Source of the DNA: Drechmeria coniospora
Lineage: Eukaryota > Ascomycota > Sordariomycetes > Hypocreales > Ophiocordycipitaceae
NCBI RefSeq assembly: GCF_001625195.1
Contig: NC_054389.1
Span: 12,148,520 to 12,212,519 of the forward strand
Direction of reading: 5' to 3'
Length of the DNA stretch: 64,000 nt
The stretch's first letter is position 1, and each line of letters begins with the position of its first letter. The notes under the pieces are model-generated. The model did no database searches and was not told the origin of the DNA. It saw nothing but the letters and a program-made list of their open reading frames with translations. Of the stretch, positions 23,943 through 34,000 are shown one piece after another. Made by a program: the position numbers and the translations under genes.

Positions 23943-24651
23943 TGTTAAAATACTGGTATTTATACTAGTAAGACTACCCAAATAGGATACTATCCTATTG
24001 TTACTAGTAGTACTACTACTAGTAAAGATACTGTACTATACTGCGAGTATTAGTAAGCATACCGAGTTGACCAATAGTATACAACATACTACTTCTCCGA
24101 ACTACCACTCGGAACGACTGACGGCAGTACTACTGCCGGCCAACTCACTACTACAATACAACTTGTATACGTAGTAGCCAGTCGACCACAGGAGCCAATT
24201 GATCGGAATGACAATTGCCGCTCTCCCAGTCGCTACTAGCTATTGCCAGCCCACAGTACTACTGCGGGCAATCAAACCATTGTGCGACCAAAACGGCGAT
24301 CAAACCATTGTGCGACCAAATGGGCAATCAAACCATTGTGCGGCCAAACGGGCGATCAAACTATAGTGTAACTGCGCAGCCACAATGTAAGGCGCGCCTA
24401 GTTGTAAGGCGCGCCTTACACACAATCTGGACTTACACGGTACTACTCTGTAGGCATAAATAGCCGTACTTCCCTTGCACTTTAGGTAGAAGAATAATCG
24501 CATTCATTTGTATAATTCGGTACTACCAATTGTGCACTCTTGCCCAGTCACTAACTGGCACCCCTTATGCTGTTACTAACAGCTTGATTGATTCCCTGGT
24601 CCGTGCGATATACTTCCACTACCCCCTCCTCTTGCGCATCCAAATTGCAAG
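23943..24651 (+). mobile_element. LTR, family C, carrying a 35-bp insert
   Basis: Starts TGTTAAAATACTGG 65 bp after the stop codon of giant protein 1 and ends AAATTGCAAGC. It is close to the solo LTR at 2015-2685 throughout. It differs by a 35-bp insertion with TSD at 24386-24420. No flanking TSD is recognisable. Confidence 0.8.
24386..24420. mobile_element. 35-bp palindromic insert with 5-bp TSD
   Basis: The insert begins TGTAAGGCGCGCC and ends GGCGCGCCTTACA, so its ends are perfect 13-bp inverted repeats around a 9-bp centre that repeats GTAAG. CACAA is duplicated on both sides (24381-24385 and 24421-24425). The homologous LTR at 2015-2685 has a single CACAA with no insert (near 2452). The 13-bp end equals the right end of the family D element at 5490-5649. 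Confidence 0.85.
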
Positions 24652-24693
24652 CGTTTCAGTTACAAAACCTCCAGTAGGTGCTATAGTTATAAC

Positions 24694-25796
24694 TGTTAAA
24701 ATACTAGTATTTATACTAGTAAGACTACCTAAATAAGATACTATCCTATTAGTACTAGTACTACTAGTACGGATGCTATACTATACTGCGAGTATTAGTA
24801 AGCATATTGAGTTGACCAATAGTATACAACATACTACTCTTTGCAATTGGTGCGCAAGAGGAGGGGATAGTGGAAGTGTATCGCACGGACTAGTAAATCA
24901 ATTATACTGTTAGTAACAGCAATAAGGGGAGTGCCAGTTAGTAACTGGGCAAGAGTGCACAATTGGTAGTACCGAATTATACAAACGAATGCGATTATTT
25001 CTTCTACTACAGTACAGGAAAAGAGTGGCTATTTATGTCTACAGAGCAATCCCCAATAACGGCTTGATCGGAGATTCCATCGTGGATCAAAGGCGCCATC
25101 GTACTATGGCTTAATGGCTGAAACCATTATACAGTTGGATAACTGTTTCAGTTACACTTTAGTTGACTGCTTCCGTCATAAGGTTAGATGGATTGTTTCA
25201 GTCATTAGCTTGGCTGATTCCATCACATAATGAATGGGTGGTCCGGCCCAAGTTAGTATTGTGGGCTGGCAAGCGCTAGTAGCGATTGGGAGAGCAGCAA
25301 TTGTCGTTCCGATCAATTGGCTCCAGTGGTCGACTGGCTACCACATGTGTGGGTCACATTGCAGTAGTGAGTTGGTCGGTAGTAGTACTGCCGTGCGTCG
25401 CTCCGAGTCATGGTTCGGAGAAGTAGTATGTTGTATACTATTAGTCAACTCAATATGCTTACTAATACTCGCAGTATAGTATAGCATCCGTACTAGTAGT
25501 ACTAGTACTAATACTAATAGGATAGTATCCTATTTAGGTAGTCTTACTAGTATAAATACCAGTATTTTAACAACTACTTCTCCGAACTACGACTCGGAGT
25601 GATATACGGTAGTACTACTACCGACCAACTCACTACTACAATATAACCCATACATGTAGTAGCCAGTCGACCACTGGAGCCAATTGATCGGAACGACAAT
25701 TGCTGCTCTCCCATTCGCTACTAGCGCTTGCCAGCCCACAATACTAACTTGGGCCGGACCACCCAATCATTATGTGATGGAATCAGCCAACCTAAT
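24694..25796 (+). mobile_element. LTR, family C, truncated and split by a nested LTR
   Basis: Starts TGTTAAAATACTAG at 24694 and runs to 24837, where another family C LTR is inserted. It resumes at 25573 (ACTACTTCTCCGAACTACG) and is cut at 25796 by a family C' LTR. Sub-repeats match the 2697-3624 copy. Confidence 0.8.
24838..25572 (-). mobile_element. Solo LTR, family C (735 bp), minus, nested, with TSD
   Basis: On the plus strand it starts TCTTTGCAATTGG and ends TATTTTAACA. It is flanked by ACTAC (24833-24837 and 25573-25577). In sense it reads TGTTAAAATACTGG to AATTGCAAAGA, again ending in GA. It is a clean nested insertion into a relative. Confidence 0.9.
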
Positions 25797-26328
25797 TCTT
25801 GAAAATAAAAGGGGGAATACCTCTTGGAATAAAGGGGTAAAATAGGAAGGGTGCACAGTAGAAGTACAGTTGCACGGACTATCCAAAATAGATATCAATC
25901 AAGGCTGTTAGTAACAGCAGAAAGTACACCAGTTAGTAACTGGGTAGGGAATACAGATTTGAAGAAGTCAAATGGTAGTGCCAAGATGCGATTCAGAAGA
26001 AAGACTGTTGTATTTCTTGTGCTTGCGTGTGTGCTTGTGTAGCGCGTGCAGTGTGTGTTGTGTATTCCTAACTATCTAAGAGTGTAGGAAAGGTAGGACC
26101 ATTTTATACCTGAGAAGTAGCACCTCAATCAGTGCAATGTGCACGTGTTGGAATTCTGTCTGATTCCATACAATGCATCTCCGAACAATCTGCTTGCATT
26201 TAATGCAGCTCCAAATACTCTGGTTAAGTCATACTGCTAGTTGGATGCAACTAGTAGGGTTGATCAGTATTAGGGTTCGGTCGCGACAGTACAGCAGAAG
26301 TACTGCAGTAGTCGAGTGGGCCAGTAGT
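25797..26328 (-). mobile_element. Truncated LTR, family C', minus
   Basis: Starts TCTTGAAAATAAAAGG at 25797 and follows the family C' sequence closest to the 7320-8248 copy. It breaks at about 26328, where the unrelated sequence TGTAACGATATCG begins. The remaining 400 bp or so of the LTR are not found downstream in the window. Confidence 0.85.
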
Positions 26329-26764
26329 TGTAACGATATCGTATATCGTACTCTCTTTCTAGCCTACCCTAAACTCTTTATTACGTAATGCGCGGACTAC
26401 CTATGTATCTAGCCCTTCCTCTCCGCACTTACTGTTTTCTTTCTCTTTTCTTCCTCCTTAGTTCGAAAATTCTACAGTCTTTGCACATACTGCCTTCCTG
26501 CTAGTCAGCATCGTGACAATGCCAAGAATTTCAAACTGTTACTCAATTTACAACGTCACCTTGTAGGTCTCTTGTATGGTAGTAAGACTACAATATGGCC
26601 GTTGTGATGGAAGGGATATAAAAGACCAATATTAGGCATCGGTCCTTTTCGGCCACCTAGCCACAACGATGCTTGTAGTGTTAGCTTAATAAATGAGCGT
26701 TAGTTTTATAAATAGGCCTGTCCTGAAAATCCTCATCTATTCATACACTTTTACCTATTCCGCC
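26329..26764 (+). mobile_element. Probable LTR of a further retroelement family (E)
   Basis: Starts TGTAACGATATCG exactly where the family C' LTR is broken. It carries a TATA box (TATAAAAG at 26617-26624) and an AATAAA signal at 26698-26703 in LTR-like order. TGGCGTTAGAG after about 26764 could be a tRNA primer-binding site, which would make this a 5' LTR. The right border and a TSD are not found, so the limits are tentative. Confidence 0.5.
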
Positions 26765-26806
26765 TGGCGTTAGAGTGGAATGGTGCAGGGATCGATGGGT
26801 GGTGGC

Positions 26807-26977
26807 TGTTATGGTATCGGGCTTAGCCCGATATAGGAGAACGGAGGGAACCAAGGGACCCACTAGGAAGAACGCACACAACTAGAAGCCCTAGTTGCCA
26901 AGTAGTTTTCCCTCCTTCAAGTCTTTTAATAAATATCATTGAGAGTCCTAGAGCAGTCGCCTAGTGACTCCGTAACA
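26807..26977 (+). mobile_element. Solo LTR, family A (171 bp), with TSD
   Basis: Runs from TGTTATGGTATCGG to CTCCGTAACA and is flanked by GTGGC (26802-26806 and 26978-26982). Its length equals that of the two copies in the satellite 21 kb away. Confidence 0.92.
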
Positions 26978-27089
26978 GTGGCGGAGAAAACCTTTGCGTC
27001 CAGCACCCTGGCCACTTCTACCATGAGGTCGGGATTATTTGTCATGTGGACAGGGGACCGTCAATGTAATCTGTTTGTAAGCCGAGGCC

Positions 27090-27660
27090 GCAAAAGGGCG
27101 CCGGGACTGGACTAGACACAGGTACTGCAGGATAACTGCCCAGGCATGAGGAGGATGACAGTGCAAGGCATGCTGCCGCAGGATGACAGTGCAAGGCATG
27201 CTCCCGCCGGGGAGCGCAAGCAGTGGGCATCGTGCGCGTCACGTTGGCGTACTTTGAGTTGGGTGGTTTCTCTCTGGGCAACTTGCATGCGCAGAATGCA
27301 CCTCGCTCGTTCAAGGTGCATTGCAGAGCATGCTTCGAGTCGGGACGTTTCTTTTTGGGCATCTTCTATGCGCAGAATGCACCTCGCTCGTTCAAGGTGC
27401 ATTGCAGAGCATGCTTCGAGTCGGAACGTTTCTTTTTGGGCATCTTCTATGCGTAGAATGCGCATGCTTCGAGTCGAGACGAATCTTTTTGGGCATCTTC
27501 CATGCGCAGAATGCACCTCGCTCGTTCAAGGTGGATTGCGGAGCATGCTTCGAGTCGAGACGTTCTTTTTGGCCATCTTCGAGTCGTTCTTTTTGGCCAT
27601 CTTCGAGTCGGGGCGTTCTTTTTGGGCATCTTGTATGCGCACAATGCACCTAGCTTGTTT
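27090..27660. repeat. 81-bp minisatellite and associated dispersed repeat (left copy)
   Basis: Units with the order GCGCAGAATGCACC, GTTCAAGGTGCATTGCAGAG, CATGCTTCGAGTCG and TTTTTGGGCATCTTC start at about 27289, 27370, 27451, 27504 and 27639, with partial units between. Before them lie GGGACTGGACTAGAC and AGCGCAAGCAGTGGGCATCG. The same three blocks in the same order occur at 44889-45400. Reading frames across the array are repeat by-products. Confidence 0.85.
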
Positions 27661-30600
27661 AAGGTGGATTGCAAACCATAAACTTGCACCGTTGCAAGAT
27701 ACTCTGCTGGTAACATCGAGCATGCGGACCAACCCAGCGTTGCAGGTTTCAGCATAGGACCAAGAATGTTGGTTGGTCATGAGGGGGTTACCAAAGAGGG
27801 TGGCATTGCAGGAGGTCAACAAAGGAGATCATTCGAAAATATCCTTGTACATAAGGAACGATGACGTACATTGATGGCATACATACATGCCAAGGCAGAA
27901 TCGCCTTGCGGTAGTAGTAACCTGGTCAAAGCTGTCAATCATTGCCTGGCCCGTTGTAGGTTTGCACCGAACGGTATCGAAACGTCGGTTCGGGTGCCGT
28001 TAACCGTCCGCTCGACGAGGAGGGGATTCGATGGGGACTCGATGGGGACTCGATGGGGATTCGATTGATGAGCTTGCTGAATCGATAGGTATCAGGTGGC
28101 CGAGGCGAGCAAGTCACCCGTCCGCCGTACAGCAAGCCGGACCGAGGAGGGGGCGAGGCACGGTATCCGGCGTTAATGAAGTTGAATGACGAGGCCGCAT
28201 GCTGGCGGGGATGCGTAACTGCAATCCGTGGCGGTGGTGATTCATGGTCGACGCAATGGTAATGGTGCATGCGGGCGAGGTCACTGTGCAGGTTCGCGTT
28301 GCATCTGCGTGCTGCGTGTGCGTGGGCGGACTGCTCGCATCGACTCTTGCCCTTTCGGTGCGTCGTGTTCAGTCGACATGCACAGAACTTGCCATGCCTA
28401 GGGTCCCTGACGGCGGCCTGGGGAGTCGTGGGTGACTTGACTTGGGCGTCCTGGTGTTTACCTGCGTTGCATGGAGGAGGCGAAAAGTGCGTCCCTCTCC
28501 CTATTACTTCTTACCGTGGGGAGGGTTTACATGCTTGCCAGGCGAAAGGGCGGGAAAATGATTCGCCAGTTCCGATGCTTTTGCTTGGGGCCCTGACGGC
28601 ACCCAAGTACAGGTACGTGTGCTTGTAAGTGTTGAATGCTTGACAAGCAAGTACAGTCCTCCGTACTCCGTACTTTGCCCGCGGGCAATTGCAACTAATT
28701 ACTCCATACTCCGTAATTACAAGCAAGTGTCTGTACATGTACTGTACTTGCTTACGTGCACAAGTAGTATGTGCATGTGCTGAGATAAGCAAGTACAGGG
28801 CGGCGTACAAGCAGGTACTTGTACAAGCAGGTACTTGTACAAGCAAGTACAGGATTGGATATTGTACTATTACTCCGTAATATAATTAGTACTCACTCCG
28901 TGCTTGCGAGTAAGTAATACGGGGTATTTTACTCCGTAATCTACTTATTAGCTAGTGCTTGTGCATGTACCAAAGTACAAGTACTCGCCCAGTACTCGGT
29001 ATTTACGCCGTGTTCGAGTACAAGTACCTGCGCAATACCATGCCCAGGTCCCGTCGCAAGGGAAAATGATTCGCCGGCTCCGAAGCTCTGCCTCAGTTGG
29101 GCCACGTCGACACCGCATCTACGACACCTACTTATCCAAAGAATGCAAGTCAACACAGAACAATGCCTGCGCAGGCACTCGGTACGGAGTTTGGGGTGTC
29201 ATCACCATGATCTTGTCAAGAAGGTACGTGTATCGAGCGCCCGTACAAAGTAGGTTAATCGGTTGGCAATAGTCTACGAGTAGTGCAGCATACCCACCGT
29301 GGCGTGGGATAATGCCTTGATTCGGCCGAGCCAAGATGACACCTCAACTGTGTATTTAGCAGGCATTTTCTTTCGGCGCGTCGCCAACCGACTGCATGGG
29401 TACATGAACAAGCGTCGAGTGCCCTGCATGGGCTGGTCTCGTACCGACCCAGCATAACCCCCGTGGCGTACATGGACCGACGACGAGCACATCGGCAGCA
29501 TGGCCCTCCTTTGTCGCCGACAGACTGTTCATCTCCGCCCCGTGGCATCGTCTCCCTCCGCCATCCAGCTCGACGATTGGCTCGTCAATGTGACGGCTCG
29601 GCGATTGGCTCGTCAATGTGACGGGCCGGCCGGAGAACTGCACCCAGCATCGACTTCGCGGCACTCTTGTTGCCGTACAATGCAAGCACGCGGCGGTCCA
29701 AAGTGCACGGCAAGGAGTGTGCCCTATGCAATGACATGCGGCGTCCACACTCCACCCACATCCAATATCAATCAGGGTGAATTCGTGCTAAAGGAACAAA
29801 CGGCGACCCCTCGTCTAGAAGGCGACGGTGCTCGATGGTGACGCGCGGAGAGCCGAAAACGGCCTAGCCTGGCGTGATGCCACCGACTCCCTGGGGGCCA
29901 TCAACTCCTCACCGACGACTTTGGCCTGGCACCTGGGAGCCACAAAGTTAAAATCCTGCATGGAACATGGACGAGAATACATGGACAGGTTCGGCGGTAC
30001 AACTATGAAACTCCACAAAGTCGACAAGCGATATGTCGCGCGGGTAGGAAAGTAAAATACCGATGCCGTCTGGTTGACAATCTTTGGCCGCAGATCACCC
30101 CCTGGACCGGTGCGCGCTCAACGCCGTCGAGCTCGTGCGTGGAGGAGCAATGGCCGATGGCCTCCTCGGCCCGTTGAGCGTTGGAATCTCTTGCTCGGCA
30201 CTCGTATCCTGAAAAGCAGCGCTGCTCGTCACGCGAGTGTCGGTTTGTTTCCATGTCACCGCCGGAGCCCCTATCGACATCATGTTGAGATCGGAGATTG
30301 ACGCTTAGCGCGGACCACCACGCGGGTAGCCGGACGCTGGCTTTCCTACGGCCTTGCGCTTGGCGCGTGCGAACGTGAACAAGGGGACGGGCGTGCCCCT
30401 TTTCTGGATTCAGCATAGTCCAATGCCGCCGTGAGGATGCCAACCTCGATTTGCGTCCCCGTTCTGTGGCAGCCAGTCAGTCCCGGCAGCAGCCTGGCTT
30501 GAGAGAGAGAGAGGACGACATTCAGCCAAGAGGAAGTGACATGAAGCACCTTGCAAGATAAATGCGACGTGCGTTGAGCAAGAATTTACCTCATCGATGG

Positions 30601-30880
30601 GCTGCGCAAGAATTTACCTCATCGATGGGCTGCGTTGACATCTACTCACGACGCAAGCACATGGCGAGTCCTCTCCTCCAAACCCCTACCGAGGTAGTTC
30701 GACCCTCCTAGTGGCTATGCTACAGATGCGTGATGTGACGTCCGTTCCGGCTAACACGACGTGGCGGAAATCGCGTAATAATGGATCCATGGCAACCTCC
30801 AAACCTCGAGTCTGGGTCAAATCCAGCCCGAGCATGCCTGTCGCCTCCGAGCAAGTGCTGTCGAACAATCCCTCGGCCAT
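27661..30880. other. Intergenic DNA without a supportable gene
   Basis: No reading frame here resembles a known protein. Short stretches are simple: GACTCGATGGG units near 28030-28065, and a tract at 28600-29060 packed with TACTCCGTA, CAAGTACTTGTA and similar palindromic words. A 24-bp direct duplication ending TTTACCTCATCGATGGGCTGCG lies at about 30590-30635. Confidence 0.6.
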
Positions 30881-30882
30881 GG

Positions 30883-30888
30883 TATATA
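30883..30888 (+). promoter_or_regulatory. TATA-like box of giant protein 2 gene
   Basis: TATATA in GGTATATATG lies about 120 bp upstream of the ATG at 31006. A T12-13 tract at 30959-30971 sits between them. Confidence 0.45.
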
Positions 30889-31005
30889 TGTATTGCATCG
30901 CATCGCAGTCGGCATGTTCGCGACGCCACGACGGAACCCACATGATGATCCGCCAAATCTTTTTTTTTTTTCATATTCAATTGATTTGACACAGTGATAC
31001 TCAGC

Positions 31006-34000
31006 ATGATTTATGTCGCAATCAATTTGCTTGCCCTTCTTTTCTCTCTTTTTAGCAAATCCCACACGTTGAGTGACGAGAATCATTGCCTAGTCTATGT
31101 CGAATACCAGCCGTTTGAATACGTTTGTTCCGGCAGCTCGTGGCAGGGCAGCAATTTACGGTTAGCAATCAATCCCAACGAAAGAAATTGCAAGCATCCT
31201 CGTAGCCGTGAAAGGAACTGATGAGCCATTAGGACATATACGACCTGCACGGATGAGCCGGCCGCGAGATATGTCACGACCACGATACAGTGGACGGGCA
31301 CGTCGATGACGACGAGGACCGTTCCTCCTAGCGGAACGGCTCCAGGCACCATCATTATTCAAACACCCATCGAGCACAGCGGTACGACGCAGGGATGGAC
31401 CGGCACCTTTACAACGACCAAGACCTACCCGCCCAGCGGCACGAATCCGGGTAGCATCGTTGTTCAAACCCCGACTGGATACCAAACCACGACGGAGGGA
31501 TGGACCGGCACCTTTACATCGACCAAGACGTTTTCTCCCAGCGGCACGAATCCGGGTAGTATTGTTGTTCAAACGCCGATTGGGTACCAAACGACGACGC
31601 AGGGATGGACTGGGACGTTTACAACAACAAAGACCATCCCTCCTGCTGGAATCACGTCGGGCAGTGTCATCGTCCAGACGCCGATTGGGTACGAAACGTC
31701 AACGCAGGGATGGACGGGGACTTTTACGACGACAAAGACCATCCCTCCTGTCGGAACCACGTCGGGCAGCATCATCGTCCAAACGCCGATTCGGTATGAA
31801 ACTACGACGCAGGGATGGGCTGGGTCCTTTACCACTACGAAAACCATTCCTCCTACTGGAACGGCCTCGGGCAGCATCATCGTCCAAATACCAATCGGGT
31901 ACACGACGATTACGGAAGCATGGGCTGGAAGCATTGCCACCACCGAGACGGTTGCCGGCAGTGGAAAGGCTTCGGGAACCATCATCGTCAAAACACCAGT
32001 TGGGTATGTCACAAAGATGCAAGGATGGACTGGTACCTTCACAAGATCCAGCACCATCGCGCCGAGTGCGACGATTCCTGGTACAATCATCGTCGAGACG
32101 CCGATAGAGTACGTCATATCATCCGAGCTGTGGACGGGAACCTACATTACAACTCGGACCATCCCGCCAAGCGGTACGGTTTCTGGCACTGTCATTATCG
32201 GCATACCTACGGGATATAGTATTGTCACCGAACCGTGGACTGACACCTTTACCACGACCCATAGAGTGCCGGCCACGGGCACGGTTCCCGGAACAATAGT
32301 GGTGCAGACGCCCACGGCACTGGCGACGACGACGCAGTTGCAGTCGGCACCGTCGAGCGCAACCAGCTCAACACCTCCTCCGTCCGATACGGGTTCCGGC
32401 ACAAGCCTCGTCCAGACACCTACCGGATATGTGACCGTATCCCAGGCTTGGACCGGCTCGTTCGCAACAACTCGTACGATACCCCCGACCGGTACCGTGC
32501 CGGGCACCATCATTGTCGAGACTGCCGCTGGGTTCATATTGACGACGAAACCATGGACGGGTACCGACACCACCACCCATACCGTATCACCCGAGGGGAC
32601 TCTGCCAGGAACAATAATCATCGAAACGCCCGTAGGATACGTGACGGTAACCGAGCCTTGGACTGGCACCTTTGACGCCACCCGTACGGTACCACCTGTG
32701 GGCACGACCCAAGGTACGATTATTATCGAGACGCCTTCAGGATACGTTAGGACAACGCAGTCGTGGACGGGAACGTTTGTCACTACCCGCACCATCCCTC
32801 GTGCAGGCACAACTCTGGGCACAATCATAATCGAATTGCCAGGAGGATATGTAACGACGACCGACGGTTGGACAGGAACCGCTTTGGCAACCCGCACGGT
32901 GCCTCCTAGCGATACGATGCCGGGATTCATCATAGTCGAAACTCCGACAGGATACCTCACGACCGGGCAGGGTTGGACGGGTACGTTTGTTACAACCCGC
33001 ACGGTGGCCCCTAGCGGAACATTCCCAGGAACTGTCATTGTGGAAACCCCGACGGGATATGTAATGACCGATCAGCCGTGGACGGGAACGTTTGTTACGA
33101 CTCGCACAGTTCCTCCCAGCGGGACGTTGCCTGGAACCATCATAGTCGAAACTCCGACGGGATACGTGACGACGGGATACGTGACAACGGGGCAGCTGTG
33201 GACGGGAACGTTTGTGACAACCCGTACAGTGCCTCCAAGCGGAACGTTCCCGGGAACCGTCATTGTGGAAACTCCGACAGGATATGTAACAACTGGACAG
33301 CCGTGGACGGGTACGTTTGTTACAACCCGGACCATTCCTCCCAGCGGAACAATGCCCGGAACTGTCATTGTCGAAACTCCAACTGGTTATGTCACCACTG
33401 GCCAGCCGTGGACTGGAACGTTTGTTACCACCCGTACAGTGCCTCCGAGCGGAACGTTCCCAGGAACAATTATAGTGGAAACTCCGACAGGCTATGTAAC
33501 GACTGGTCAGCCATGGACAGGTACGTTTACCACAACACGTACTCTTCCCCCCAGTGGAACTTTGCCAGGAACCATCATAGTCGAAACTCCGGGAGAGTTT
33601 ATAACGACAGGGCAGCCGTGGACGGGTACGTTTGTCACAACCAGGACGATACCTCCTAGTGGCACGGTGCCAGGAACAATCATAGTCGAGACTCCGTCAG
33701 GATATGTGACGACTGGACAGCCGTGGACTGGAACATTTGTTACGACCCGTACGGTGCCGCCCAGCGGTACAGCGCCGGGCACTATCATAGTCGAAACTCC
33801 GGCAGAATACATAACAACCGGACAGCCGTGGACAGGTACGTTTGTTACGACCCGTACAGTCCCCCCTAGCGGAACGTTGCCAGGAACAATTGTTGTCGAA
33901 ACTCCAACTGGATACGTCACGACCGAGCAGCCGTGGTCGGGTACCGTCATCACAACACGTACAGTGCCTCCTAGCGGAACGTTCCCTGGAACCATTGTGG

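Noticed and set aside
27146..27757. 203-codon plus-strand frame and several overlapping frames
   Set aside because: All follow from the 81-bp minisatellite, whose length (27 codons) keeps frames open. There is no evidence of a protein.
30994..31005. Four-codon extension of giant protein 2
   Set aside because: It would need a GTG start. The ATG at 31006 gives a normal signal peptide.
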